Source: a virus | IMG/VR virus record: IMGVR_UViG_3300031652_000010 | Location: 1 to 38,266 of that record | Strand: one strand, 5' to 3' | Length of the DNA: 38,266 bases | Shown here: piece after piece, positions 20,098-28,790 of the stretch | Position numbering within the stretch: position 1 is the stretch's first letter | How the letters are laid out: each line of letters opens with the position of its first letter | Notes under the pieces: model-generated | Seen by the model: the letters and a program-made list of their open reading frames with translations, nothing else | What the model was told of the DNA's origin: nothing | Database searches by the model: none | Position numbers and translations under genes: made by a program

Positions 20098-22991
20098 TAT
20101 ACTCCCGCCTCCATGATGTCCTTAAGTGCGGCGGCCCATTCCTCCTCGAAATTGCCTACATCACCAATATCAGCCAGGGCTGCGGCGTGTTCTGCCGCGT
20201 ACTTGCCCTGTACGGGTACGTGACCCGAGATATAGGACCGTTCGAGCACTGTTTCCGATGTACCGGCTGCGGTAGCAATACCAGAGCGGGTGACATTCAG
20301 TGTGGCAGCCGCTGTTGCCGCACCATCAGCCGAGAATGTCGTGGAACGGAACGCCTGTGCCGAAACCGTCGCATCGGAATCACCTGCGGCCGTGGCCGCA
20401 GCACCGCGATATGCAGCGGCACTGGCTGTGACAGAGCCTTCACCATCAGCCGCTGTGGTGGCTGGCAGTACAGCACCCGCAGCGAGAAGCGCCGTTGTGG
20501 AGCTCGTACCATCTGCCGCTGCACTGGCGACACGGATAGCGGCACAGTTGGCAGCAACAGTAGATACGCCCGCAGCCGATGTGCTCGCGGTATGGATGGC
20601 GGCAAGCGATGCACTTGCGGTAGAGGTGCCCTCAACTGTTGCCGTCCGGGTCAGCCCAGCCGTTGCATACAGCGCAATAGATGCCGCACCATCTGCCTGC
20701 GTGGTGAGTGAACGGAAAGCATTCGGCGTTAGTGTGGCCGCTCCGATTCCAGCCGCTTCCGTGATGGCCGCAGCAATCCGGACACCCGCAACATCCGCCG
20801 CTGATGTGCCAGCAGCCGCCGCAGTCCCGGCCCGGAACGCCGTAGCGGTGGCAGTCGCCGTGGGGATGCCGGCTGCCGTGGCCTGTGCCGCCCTGAATGC
20901 CGTGAGTGCTGCGGTAGCAGACGAGGTGCCAGCCGCAGATGTGGCGATTGAGCGGAACGCATCAGCCGTGGCCGTGGTGGTTGAAATGCCATCGGCCTGC
21001 GTGGTAGCTGCACGGAAAGCCGTTAATATGGCTGTAGTTGTTACGACACCAGCAGCAGCAAATGTCGTCGAACGGAAGGCCGTAGCCGATACCGTAGCCG
21101 TGGAAGTGCCCGATACCGTCGCCAACAGACTGCGGTGGACATAGAGCTCTGCGGCCGCTGTGCCTGTGCCAGCAGCCTGTGATATTGATGGCTGAAGTCC
21201 ACCACCAGACAGAAGCGCAACCGTAGAACCCGTACCATCGGCTGTTATGCTTAGGGAACGGATAGCATTCAGCGAGACCGTAGTGGCAGCAGAGCCAGCA
21301 GCGGCAAATGTCGTGCTCCGGTAAGCAACAGCGGAAACCTGTGCTACTCCTGTCCCGGATGCCGTAGTCGTTAGCGCCCTGATCGTGTTCGCGGTAACAT
21401 CTGCCGACGCTGTGCCACCCACAACGGCAACACAGGATGCCAGGAACCTATCCAGATCAACCGTTGTGACTGCTGTCCCACCAGCGGATACAGTACCAAG
21501 TGTACGGATAGCCGCGAGCGTTACCGATGCCACACCCGTTCCTGCCGCACTAATCTGTGCCGAACGGATAGCACCAGCCGTAACCAACGCCGAGCCAACA
21601 CCAGCAACCTGGCCCGTGGCATGCTTTAGGGCGAGCACATCCGCAATAGCAGAAGCCGACCCAGCGCCCGAAGCCTGTAATGAGTGGACAGCATTGGGCG
21701 TTACCGTAACTATGCCAACACCATCAGCCTGGGTTTCGGCGTAACGCAGTGCCGTGAGATTGGCAACATTCGCCGCAACGCCATCGGCCTGCGTAGATAC
21801 GGTGCGAATGGCATTGGCCGGAGAAGAAGCCACACCCAGACCAGCGGCCGAAACCACACCCAACGTCCTGATTGCTACCGGAATTGCCGCTACGGAACTT
21901 GTACCACCGGCCGCAACAGTGCCCTCAGTCGGTGCTTGAATTGCCTCAATATCGGCCGTGGTCGCCGCGATACCGTCAGCTTGGGCACTAAGTACCCTGA
22001 ACGCCACTAAGTCCGCTGTAGCGGCACCTAGGCCGGTTGCTGTGGCTTCTGCATGGCGGATGTTGTTTGCGGATGCGGAAACCGAAGCTGTGCCAGCCGG
22101 TGACGCGGTGCCAAGCGTTCTGAGTGCTATGGGAGCGGCTGTGGTCGCCGCTGATCCAACTGCTGAAGCTTGTAGGTAATGGATAGCAACCAGCGAAACA
22201 GATGCTGTACCAACACCCGCAACAGATGCCGTGCCAAGAGTACGGATTGCCGTGAGATCAGCCGATGTAGAAGCTACACCATCAGCCGTTGCTGTCCCTT
22301 CGGTGGGTGCTTGGATGGCTTCAATGCTGGCACTAACAACGCCAAGCCCATCGGCTTGGGCACTGATACTACGAATTGCGTTTGATGTTACCGTCGCTTG
22401 GCCCGCCGCAGCCACTGTAGCAGCCGCCGCACGGTACGCCACGAGACTTGCACTTGCCGTCGAGGTGGCATTGATAGCCTCCGAGTCCAGGAGGCGGACA
22501 CGATCCAGTGTGACAGCAGTTGCACTCGTGCCATCAGCCTGGGTTTCAACAAGGCGCAGGACATTCAGGCTTGCGGAAGTGGTACTGATGCCGATTGCCT
22601 GGCCATCTAGTGCCCGGACAGCATTTGCCGTCAGGGTGGTGGTGCTTGTACTGGTCGCAGTAGCTATGCCCGGCCTGAGCGCCAGCGGTTCACCTACTGT
22701 ACTCGACGTACCCGCAACAACAGCAGTGCCAAGTGTGCGGATAGCGGCCAGATTGACTACGGTTGTAGACGAGGAATCAACCTGGGTAACAACTGAACGG
22801 ACCGAGTTGGCCGTTACTGTTGCCGCACTCAAGCCACCCACCTGGGCAGCACCAGCCACAATAGCAACAAGCGTTAGAACAACCGCACCAATACCCGCTG
22901 CTGCTGCCGAACCCTCTATCTGTTCGCCGGCAGCTTCGGCTTCTAGGATCTCACCTAGTGCAGTCGATGCAACGGGATCGTGGCCAAGCAT
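20097..22991 (-). CDS. Giant Ala/Thr/Gly-rich tandem-repeat protein (964 aa)
   Basis: Residues about 26-919 are about 43 tandem copies of a 20-residue unit that begins A-[AD]-G-[TVI]-[GSA], continues with alternating small and beta-prone residues (T, V, S, L) and ends in A-[IFVY]-R followed by a short linker (S-L-x-T). Regular hydrophobic/polar alternation and one Arg per unit suggest a beta-solenoid or fibrous rod. The last 45 residues are non-repetitive and acidic (FEEEWAAALKDIMEAG), and the first 25 are helical. There is no signal peptide or enzyme motif. Its place between the fibre-type protein and head closure suggests a virion fibre or decoration, which is inference. Not recognised as a known family. 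Confidence 0.8.
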   Translation of the reverse strand: MLGHDPVASTALGEILEAEAAGEQIEGSAAAAGIGAVVLTLVAIVAGAAQVGGLSAATVTANSVRSVVTQVDSSSTTVVNLAAIRTLGTAVVAGTSSTVGEPLALRPGIATATSTSTTTLTANAVRALDGQAIGISTTSASLNVLRLVETQADGTSATAVTLDRVRLLDSEAINATSTASASLVAYRAAAATVAAAGQATVTSNAIRSISAQADGLGVVSASIEAIQAPTEGTATADGVASTSADLTAIRTLGTASVAGVGTASVSLVAIHYLQASAVGSAATTAAPIALRTLGTASPAGTASVSASANNIRHAEATATGLGAATADLVAFRVLSAQADGIAATTADIEAIQAPTEGTVAAGGTSSVAAIPVAIRTLGVVSAAGLGVASSPANAIRTVSTQADGVAANVANLTALRYAETQADGVGIVTVTPNAVHSLQASGAGSASAIADVLALKHATGQVAGVGSALVTAGAIRSAQISAAGTGVASVTLAAIRTLGTVSAGGTAVTTVDLDRFLASCVAVVGGTASADVTANTIRALTTTASGTGVAQVSAVAYRSTTFAAAGSAATTVSLNAIRSLSITADGTGSTVALLSGGGLQPSISQAAGTGTAAAELYVHRSLLATVSGTSTATVSATAFRSTTFAAAGVVTTTAILTAFRAATTQADGISTTTATADAFRSIATSAAGTSSATAALTAFRAAQATAAGIPTATATATAFRAGTAAAAGTSAADVAGVRIAAAITEAAGIGAATLTPNAFRSLTTQADGAASIALYATAGLTRTATVEGTSTASASLAAIHTASTSAAGVSTVAANCAAIRVASAAADGTSSTTALLAAGAVLPATTAADGEGSVTASAAAYRGAAATAAGDSDATVSAQAFRSTTFSADGAATAAATLNVTRSGIATAAGTSETVLERSYISGHVPVQGKYAAEHAAALADIGDVGNFEEEWAAALKDIMEAGV
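20235..22916 (-). repeat. 60-bp protein-coding tandem repeat array (about 43 units)
   Basis: Each unit is about 60 bp. Most copies have diverged, but short blocks recur almost unchanged, such as ADG units preceded by TQ or AQ, and IEAIQAPTEG, which occurs twice about 120 residues apart within similar neighbours (units 10-12 and 16-18). This points to growth by both single-unit and multi-unit duplication. Confidence 0.8.
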
Positions 22992-23001
22992 CAGTTAGTT
23001 C

Positions 23002-24999
23002 TCATGGTGTCGGATACCCGTAAACGGCAACTCTGCCACTGGTGATGTTGCCTGCGGAAAAGAGGAACCGGATGGCGTCATTGACCTCCAATGCCTCTAC
23101 CCAGCCGGTGCAAGCCAGATTTAATGGCTGTCCATTCGTCCTTGTATAGCAGATTTGCCCTATAACGTAGGTTCTTACACCGGCCTGGTCTATGCCAAAG
23201 ATCCCAAGATCCATAAAGAGCCATTCATTGGTGTCACCACCAACACCACCACCGAGCTTGATGAAGGAATCCGAGCCATCTCCCTCACCTACCACAGCCG
23301 TAATCCAAGAAGCTGTGTTGCACCACTGATAATCGCTTGCACCCGCCCGGAAGGAGGAGCCGCCATCATTGGAAAGACGAAGCATCCCATCGACCCCGTC
23401 ATTCGCTTGCTTGATCCATCCCCTGATTTGGACGCTCTCGTATCCTGAAATGTCGATGTCCAGCGTAGCAACATCGGAGGGTTCATAGACACTGATATTC
23501 CGGACGGGCACCTCTTTGGGCAGTGTGATGAACACATCCTTGGTGCCAACACTGAGATCCACCAGCGATCCGGCATTAGAGGACGCGATAACACTGTCAC
23601 GAGAGAGCGTGTCAGGATCAGCATCGGTAACCGTGCCAACACCGATCTCCCATTCGCCCTCTGAATCACCGCCGGCCCGGCCCACAATGGCATAATAGAC
23701 TTCGTTACCGTCACCAGCCCCGGCAACAAAGCCCTGGTATCCCGTCTCGGCGCCAGCCAGATCGACAGTTCCAGTGCCTTCTGTTGTCGTGGTTTCCTTC
23801 ACGCGATTTGCTAGCACAATGCCCATGATATATATCGTCTTTTCTATGGTTGCCGCAGCGGCACCAACACCAGCAATGGCCGCAGAAGCTGTTCTAATGG
23901 CCACAAGATCAGCAGTGCTTACACCCACACCAGCCGCACTAGTGGCATTCAGTGGACAGAAGCGCGATATATCGACTGCTGCTGAGGATGTACCGCCAAT
24001 TGTTACTGTGCCATGACGCCAGCCGGTGATCCCCGCCGTGGTGGTAGAAACACCATCAGCCTGGGTACTTACTGTGCGGAATGCTACGGGGGAAACCGTT
24101 GCCGCACCTGTACCAGTAGCCAGGGCATCGGCATAGCGGACCGCAACGGGCGAGACCGTGGTGGCGCCAACACCACCAGCCTGTACGGCACCCAATGTCC
24201 TGAGACAATCCGGCCAGATCTCCAGTGTACAGGAACCGGCGGCAGAGGCGATAATCGTTCTATTCGCTGATGGGTCAACAACAGCCGAACCGATACCTGC
24301 CGCGCTAGTCTCACCAGAAGCAATGATGGTTAGTCCAACAACCGCAGCGGCCACACCAGATACCACGGCATCAGCCAGCCGCTTGGCTGTGGTTGTCGCA
24401 ACAATCGTTGCCGCGCCCGCTACTGCGCCAAGTGTCGCTTCCTTGGGGCCAACACTAGGAATGGCCGTGATCTGGGGCCAGAGATCGGGGTTGCCTGTGT
24501 CTGGATAGGTGAAATCAAACACGTCACCAGCGACGCGATACATCCTGAAGTAGACAACATCACTCGGACTGACCGTGCCCGATGGCATGGTGACACAGAA
24601 CTGGAACTCTGTGAACTCTTTCTTATCGAACGTGTGCAGGATGGATACAGCGGAACCACCGCCACGATAGGTGCCATTTGCCCAGCTACCGGCTGCACCA
24701 GAGTCTAGAAGCTGAGTGTCACACGCCGTACCATCTGATGGCGTTCCGGTACTTATCCAAGCATCGGGCAATGCTGTCCAAGAGCCGGTGACCGAGTTAA
24801 GCTGATATTGGATGTAGAGGTCTGCGGTGCCCGATCTATTGCCGTCCTCATCCAGCCCGATACGAACCATTAGATTCGTATCCATTGGCCATTCTTGATC
24901 TATGGCATTATCCGCACCTATCTGCGTACACGTATCGGGATCAGAACTGTCGTCCCGAAAGAACCCCCACGTGTGCATATTGAGGTTCGGATATGCCAT
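23002..24999 (-). CDS. Repeat-containing virion fibre-type protein (665 aa)
   Basis: Three parts. Residues 1-190 are beta-rich (HTWGFFRDDSSDPDTCTQIG; FTEFQFCVTMPSGTVSPSD). Residues 191-390 are ten 20-residue repeats of the same family as the giant repeat protein. Residues about 392-480 are a widely distributed phage fibre-base domain (ANRVKETTTTEGTGTVDLAG, GYQGFVAGAGDGNEVYYAIV, LSRDSVIASSNAGSLVDLS). A C-terminal domain of about 185 residues follows. The fibre-base domain makes a virion adhesin or decoration the best guess. No RBS or gap separates it from the giant repeat gene beyond 10 bp. Confidence 0.65.
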   Translation of the reverse strand: MAYPNLNMHTWGFFRDDSSDPDTCTQIGADNAIDQEWPMDTNLMVRIGLDEDGNRSGTADLYIQYQLNSVTGSWTALPDAWISTGTPSDGTACDTQLLDSGAAGSWANGTYRGGGSAVSILHTFDKKEFTEFQFCVTMPSGTVSPSDVVYFRMYRVAGDVFDFTYPDTGNPDLWPQITAIPSVGPKEATLGAVAGAATIVATTTAKRLADAVVSGVAAAVVGLTIIASGETSAAGIGSAVVDPSANRTIIASAAGSCTLEIWPDCLRTLGAVQAGGVGATTVSPVAVRYADALATGTGAATVSPVAFRTVSTQADGVSTTTAGITGWRHGTVTIGGTSSAAVDISRFCPLNATSAAGVGVSTADLVAIRTASAAIAGVGAAAATIEKTIYIMGIVLANRVKETTTTEGTGTVDLAGAETGYQGFVAGAGDGNEVYYAIVGRAGGDSEGEWEIGVGTVTDADPDTLSRDSVIASSNAGSLVDLSVGTKDVFITLPKEVPVRNISVYEPSDVATLDIDISGYESVQIRGWIKQANDGVDGMLRLSNDGGSSFRAGASDYQWCNTASWITAVVGEGDGSDSFIKLGGGVGGDTNEWLFMDLGIFGIDQAGVRTYVIGQICYTRTNGQPLNLACTGWVEALEVNDAIRFLFSAGNITSGRVAVYGYPTP
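23830..24429 (-). repeat. Ten 60-bp coding repeats in the fibre-type protein
   Basis: Exactly 200 codons arranged as ten 20-residue units, for example ATGTGAATVSPVAFRTVSTQ and AAGVGVSTADLVAIRTASAA. They are interchangeable in style with those at 20235-22916. Confidence 0.8.
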
Positions 25000-25000
25000 G

Positions 25001-25336
25001 TTACTTGCCCCTTACCTCTAGCACATACTTGTCGCGGATCTTGTGCCATTCCTCTTGTACCGGCACCCACCAACCGTTGCGATAACAGGTATAACGGCGG
25101 ACGTGGCGAGTGAGTTGATCGAACAGACCACGATCATCGAAGTTGACCCATCGGCCAAGCTCCTCGTCATAGAGATAGTTGTTCACGTCCCGCAAAATGT
25201 CATAGCTAAATCCTGGCTGGAGCACGAGCACAAGCCCGATCTCCGGGCTTTCCCACGGCTTACCATCGGCATCCGTGAATTCGGTGCCGTCAAAATAGAC
25301 GAGCTTCCAGCGGTACGTGGGCGGCGTGAATGTCAT
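25001..25336 (-). CDS. Small beta-rich protein (111 aa), unknown function
   Basis: The start at 25336 overlaps the stop of the protease gene (TGATG). The product is rich in Trp and Tyr (TYRWKLVYFDGTEFTDADG; YTCYRNGWWVPVQEEWHKI) with a soluble beta/alpha look. No family is recognised. Coupling to the subtilase suggests the two work together, perhaps as an inhibitor or partner, but the sequence does not show this. Confidence 0.5.
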   Translation of the reverse strand: MTFTPPTYRWKLVYFDGTEFTDADGKPWESPEIGLVLVLQPGFSYDILRDVNNYLYDEELGRWVNFDDRGLFDQLTRHVRRYTCYRNGWWVPVQEEWHKIRDKYVLEVRGK

Positions 25337-26811
25337 CAATCCCTCTGGTTCTTGGCACAAAGGAAGCTCTTTTTGTTCTTGGCCTTGCAGAGCGTGATCG
25401 TATCGGTCTGGCTCCACAGACCGGGCTCAAGCGTTATATCTATCGCCCTGGTTCTCACCTCATATGTGCCCAGGCTCATGAAGTCTTCCGTGCCCCACGC
25501 GGCCCAGATACCCGGTGAATCGGCGTAGCCTACCTTATTCCACGCCGAGTCTGGATGTAGGAATCGTGTCCAGCCCTCGAAGTTTCTGAGCAGAGCAGTA
25601 TCACCATCCCATGTGAAATAAACACGCACACCGAGATACGGCACACCATTGGCGCCCGTCATCCACTCGACGCCGGTTTGCACTGGTGCGGGCAGGATAA
25701 CCACATCAGGCGGCGGCCCAAGATCTGGATCGTGCTCAGGCAAGGAATAGAGCATATGGGCATTGTCGGTCTCGGCCTCCCAGACGCGGTTCTTCGATGC
25801 AAACGACAGAACAGAGTCGTGGATTTCGGTTGCTGGAATGCCCCCAGCCCACAGCAATGCGGCCACACCCGCCACATGTGGTGCAGCCATAGACGTACCG
25901 TCCTTCAACCCATAACCACCGGGTAGCGCAGAATAGATGTCTACACCGGGTGCGAATAGATCGACACATTCGCCCCAGTTGCTCCAACTCGCCCGCCAAT
26001 CGAGGCCATTCTGGATGCCTGTCGCACCCACAGTGATAACACCGGGAATCCTTGCAGGTGTCTGGAGGCATGCGTCACGGTCGGAATTGCCTGCGGATAC
26101 CGCACCAACAAAGCCAAGACCCAAGAGTGTGTTTACCGCATCAACAATTGCCACGCTGCCGCCGCCAAAACTCATGTTGAACACACCGGGAGGCTGACCA
26201 GCCATCCAATCCACAGCCATGAGTATGATTTCAGTCGGCGTCGAACCACTGCATCCAAAGACACGCACCACAACGATTTCAGCACCAGGAGCCACACCAA
26301 CTGTCTCGCCTGCTATGGTGCCAGAGACGTGCGTGCCATGGCCCATACAGTCCGAGCCATCTTCGCCAAACGCGTCAAAGCCAAAGAGAGCACGCCCGCC
26401 AAACTCCGGATGCGTCCAGTCGATGCCTGAGTCCACGACATAGACGCGCACACCCGCACCCGTGCCGGGTGGCAGATAGCTGTCATCAAGTGGCAAATCC
26501 CGCTGATCGATACGATCAAGGCCCCACGGCGTCTGATCGAGTGTCATAACACCATCGGGCTCGACGTAGCGGACATGGGGATTGTGTCTCAGGCCAATGG
26601 CCTGGGCTTCATTCAAGTGCGCCGTGAAGATGCCTAGCCTGGAGAAATGCTTCTCTGGCACGACATTTGGCGCATTGCTCGGGTGGCCTCCAATGAGATA
26701 CAGGCCGGGCGGGACCACTGCCAGCTCGGGCTCAATGCCCGGGGCAGTGGCCGTATCCGCGCAGCCAATCAGGAGGAGAGCCAAGGCCAGCAAGCTGGTC
26801 CATCGCATCAT
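25336..26811 (-). CDS. Subtilisin-like serine protease (S8) with lipoprotein signal
   Basis: 491 residues. A signal peptide ends in a lipobox (LLLIGC, Cys17), so it should be exported and lipidated. Residues about 30-90 resemble an I9-type propeptide. The catalytic core follows: D127 in VVDSGID, H158 in GHGTHVSG, oxyanion N242 in SAGNSD and S307 in GTSMAAPHVAG. All are intact. Residues about 380-480 look like a fibronectin-type beta domain. GGAGGCTT precedes the ATG and a hairpin lies just upstream. Presence inside a phage structural operon is unusual. It may act on the host surface, on competing phage or on virion proteins. The Cys-A-D-T-A-T-A-P lipobox context resembles Gemmatimonadota lipoproteins. 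Confidence 0.9.
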   Translation of the reverse strand: MMRWTSLLALALLLIGCADTATAPGIEPELAVVPPGLYLIGGHPSNAPNVVPEKHFSRLGIFTAHLNEAQAIGLRHNPHVRYVEPDGVMTLDQTPWGLDRIDQRDLPLDDSYLPPGTGAGVRVYVVDSGIDWTHPEFGGRALFGFDAFGEDGSDCMGHGTHVSGTIAGETVGVAPGAEIVVVRVFGCSGSTPTEIILMAVDWMAGQPPGVFNMSFGGGSVAIVDAVNTLLGLGFVGAVSAGNSDRDACLQTPARIPGVITVGATGIQNGLDWRASWSNWGECVDLFAPGVDIYSALPGGYGLKDGTSMAAPHVAGVAALLWAGGIPATEIHDSVLSFASKNRVWEAETDNAHMLYSLPEHDPDLGPPPDVVILPAPVQTGVEWMTGANGVPYLGVRVYFTWDGDTALLRNFEGWTRFLHPDSAWNKVGYADSPGIWAAWGTEDFMSLGTYEVRTRAIDITLEPGLWSQTDTITLCKAKNKKSFLCAKNQRD

Positions 26812-26845
26812 AAGCCTCCATTCGGGCGTAAAACCATCACTGGAA

Positions 26846-26872
26846 AGCCATCAACATTTGTGATTGATGGCT
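26846..26872. terminator. Perfect hairpin upstream of the protease gene
   Basis: AGCCATCAA (26846-26854) and TTGATGGCT (26864-26872) form a 9-bp stem with a 9-nt loop, directly after the stop of the gene at 26876. On the minus strand only TTT follows, so termination would be weak. It marks the boundary between the head operon and the accessory block. Confidence 0.5.
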
Positions 26873-26875
26873 AAA

Positions 26876-27265
26876 CTAATCTTCAGTTATGGTAATATTC
26901 CCCACGGCGAACGTGGCCTGATCTCCCACACCAATCGCCAAGGTGGTGACCGTTGCCCAGTACAGCATGTTACCAGCAGCACTCGCGTCCAGCAGTGCCC
27001 AGCCAACTACGGTATAGGCAGTCGCACAAGTGGCAAACGTGACGGCAGCCGTGGTCTTGATTTGCCCGTCAGTCGTGGCACCAGCCGTGCAAAATGCTGT
27101 AGTCACGCGCAGATAGCTGGAATCAGTGACTTCAGTGCCACCAGAGGCATCGGACGGAATTGCCGTAAACAGCGCAGACCACACGACACCAGGAGTCGTG
27201 TAAGCCACACTGTTGGCAACATGGTCCAAGACCTTGTTTTCGAGGTAATCGCACTTGCTTCCCAT
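26876..27265 (-). CDS. Phage tail/fibre-type protein
   Basis: 129 residues of a common phage family: a Y-L-E-N-K-V-L-D-H-V start, VWSALFTAIPSDA, a G-G-T-E-V-x-x-S-S-Y-L-R motif, and a C-terminal WATVTTLAIGVGDQATF ending in a beta strand. Such proteins occur next to fibre genes and are thought to be virion components with beta-sandwich folds. AGGAGCAAACTGAA precedes the ATG. Confidence 0.65.
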   Translation of the reverse strand: MGSKCDYLENKVLDHVANSVAYTTPGVVWSALFTAIPSDASGGTEVTDSSYLRVTTAFCTAGATTDGQIKTTAAVTFATCATAYTVVGWALLDASAAGNMLYWATVTTLAIGVGDQATFAVGNITITED

Positions 27266-27266
27266 T

Positions 27267-28202
27267 TCAGTTTGCTCCTATCGGGGGTTGAAATTGCGTC
27301 CGTTGGCGCTCGTCTTCATTCAGGTCACGGCAGACGAGATCAAGGAAATCGTCATCCTTGTCGAGCAAGGCGGCAGGTAGTGTATCACCCATCAGCTGCA
27401 CCTTGCCCTCATATTTCCGCACGCACCTGACTAGGGAGACGGCGGCCATCAGCATATCGGGCCGCGTACGCCAGACGCGCCCGTCGATTTCGCCGCGCAT
27501 CAGCATCGGCGTCACATAAGCCTCAGTGGCCACCTCGCCATTGGCGTGTGTGATGTCATTTTCGGCATATGCCTGATCGGCGCCATACACATCGATCCGC
27601 TCATAGCCCATCCAGTCAGCTACATGAATGAACCGTTCAACGACATTGTAGCCCCGACCGACCATCACACTCGGTGGCCATTGCTGGTTGTAGTAGTCAT
27701 ATTCGCCGGGGAATCCGACGTATGAATGGAAGAAGATGACTGGCCTGTCGTGCTTCAGTAGATGCTTGACTAGCTCCGGATCCACACTTGAGGCCAGGAA
27801 ATAGGGGACAGGTGGCGGATCAGCCCATTCGCGCAGCATTTCGGCCGTGGCATCAATTGCCACACCAGCATCTACGCGCCGGCCCTGCTCATACAGGTAG
27901 GTAAGCGCCGAATTGCAGGCGAAGATGTGATCCACACCATTCACCTTCTGATCACGCAGGCTCGGGCCCGCACCACAAAGCGCAAGTGTTCTGCCCGTAC
28001 ACGTGCCTTCCGCCACAGTGAGCAGCGGCTTGGTTTGCCGGTTCGCTTCGATGTAATCCGTCACCTTGTCGCGTACCGGGCTCCTGAGCTCGAAGGCGAT
28101 ACGCCTGCCAGATACCATCTTCTGGATATTCGCCTCGACCTTCACGCGTTTCGGGCGCCTGATCTTCCGGCCCGTAACCTTATCTGCCTCCAGTACAGCC
28201 AT
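27267..28202 (-). CDS. MptE/DUF115-like protein, copy 2
   Basis: 311 residues from ATG 28202 (MAVLEADKVTGRK), overlapping the upstream stop (TGATG). The core is TLALCGAGPSLRDQ, then IFACNSALTYLYEQG, PYFLASSVDPELVKHLL, GRGYNVVERFIHVADWMGYE, VYGADQAY and GDTLPAALLDKDDDFLD. The GAGPSL motif and layout are those of the MptE-like/DUF115 family (related to Maf flagellin glycosyltransferases and pterin pyrophosphokinase MptE). A paralogue lies at 30816-31910, and the two share the GDTLP[AN]AL[LM]DKDDDFLD end. A role in glycosylating virion proteins or modifying a nucleotide is possible but unproven. Confidence 0.65.
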   Translation of the reverse strand: MAVLEADKVTGRKIRRPKRVKVEANIQKMVSGRRIAFELRSPVRDKVTDYIEANRQTKPLLTVAEGTCTGRTLALCGAGPSLRDQKVNGVDHIFACNSALTYLYEQGRRVDAGVAIDATAEMLREWADPPPVPYFLASSVDPELVKHLLKHDRPVIFFHSYVGFPGEYDYYNQQWPPSVMVGRGYNVVERFIHVADWMGYERIDVYGADQAYAENDITHANGEVATEAYVTPMLMRGEIDGRVWRTRPDMLMAAVSLVRCVRKYEGKVQLMGDTLPAALLDKDDDFLDLVCRDLNEDERQRTQFQPPIGAN

Positions 28203-28726
28203 CAGCCTCTGATTACCTCCGTGGTAAGGCCACTTGTAGCCAGCAGCCGCCGGATGTAGTTCATTACTCGGGGATAGCGGGCGATGCCGGTTGGCGTGGT
28301 TGCCGCCGAAAACCATTCGGTCTCCAGCACATCCACCTTCTTGCGCTTGACACCCGCCTTGGAATCCAGTGCGGCCAAGTCCGTGGTGCCTGCCTTGATA
28401 AACTGAAATGCCAGTTCCGCCTGCGCGTTCTTGAGGCGCGTCGGGATCTCATCAGTATCGAAGTATTGGTCTGTGGGATTGTCGGGATCGACTGCCCATT
28501 GACGTGGCCAACTCAGCGCCTGGGTGTCATCAGTGCGATAGCCGGTATACGTGAGCAGATCGAGCTCACGCGTGGCCTCCACGAGAGCGATGTTCTTGTC
28601 GGAATCGGCGGCCGCAGTCCAGAGCGCCTTATTGCCGCGCCCCTCCATGTATGTCTCGCATTCAGCCAAGGTGATAAAACTATTGGCCGATGCACTGCCC
28701 GCAGTTGCAACTATCGTAAGTGCCAT
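28202..28726 (-). CDS. Head-tail connector protein (DnaT-like family)
   Basis: 174 residues. The start MALTIVATAGSASANSFITL with AECETYMEGRG, a W-P-R-x-x-A stretch near residue 75 and a helical end with KAGVKRKKVDVLETEWF match the phage DnaT-like/connector family that follows the major capsid gene. The name comes from DnaT similarity, but the genomic place argues for an adaptor below the portal. AGGAGGACCC precedes the ATG. Confidence 0.7.
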   Translation of the reverse strand: MALTIVATAGSASANSFITLAECETYMEGRGNKALWTAAADSDKNIALVEATRELDLLTYTGYRTDDTQALSWPRQWAVDPDNPTDQYFDTDEIPTRLKNAQAELAFQFIKAGTTDLAALDSKAGVKRKKVDVLETEWFSAATTPTGIARYPRVMNYIRRLLATSGLTTEVIRG

Positions 28727-28746
28727 GGGTCCTCCTGCTCCGCTGC

Positions 28747-28776
28747 GGGTGGGCCGGCGGAATTACCGACCCACCC
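28747..28776. terminator. Strong hairpin after the major capsid gene
   Basis: GGGTGGG (28747-28753) pairs with CCCACCC (28770-28776), with CCGG/CCGA bases extending the stem. There is no T run on the minus strand. It sits between the capsid stop and the connector ribosome binding site, so it may protect the capsid mRNA 3' end or reduce read-through. Confidence 0.5.
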
Positions 28777-28790
28777 TGGTCCCATGACCC

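Noticed and set aside
22231-22998. Long plus-strand frames opposite the repeat genes (also 20290-21144)
   Set aside because: They are open because the Ala/Thr/Gly-rich repeats on the minus strand have few complementary stops. They lack binding sites and oppose all neighbouring transcription.
20235-24429. CRISPR-like or satellite array
   Set aside because: The 60-bp periodicity is in frame, diverged and coding. There are no identical repeats with unique spacers.
25336-26811. Capsid maturation protease
   Set aside because: It has a lipoprotein export signal and propeptide and lies away from portal and scaffold, so a prohead role is unlikely.
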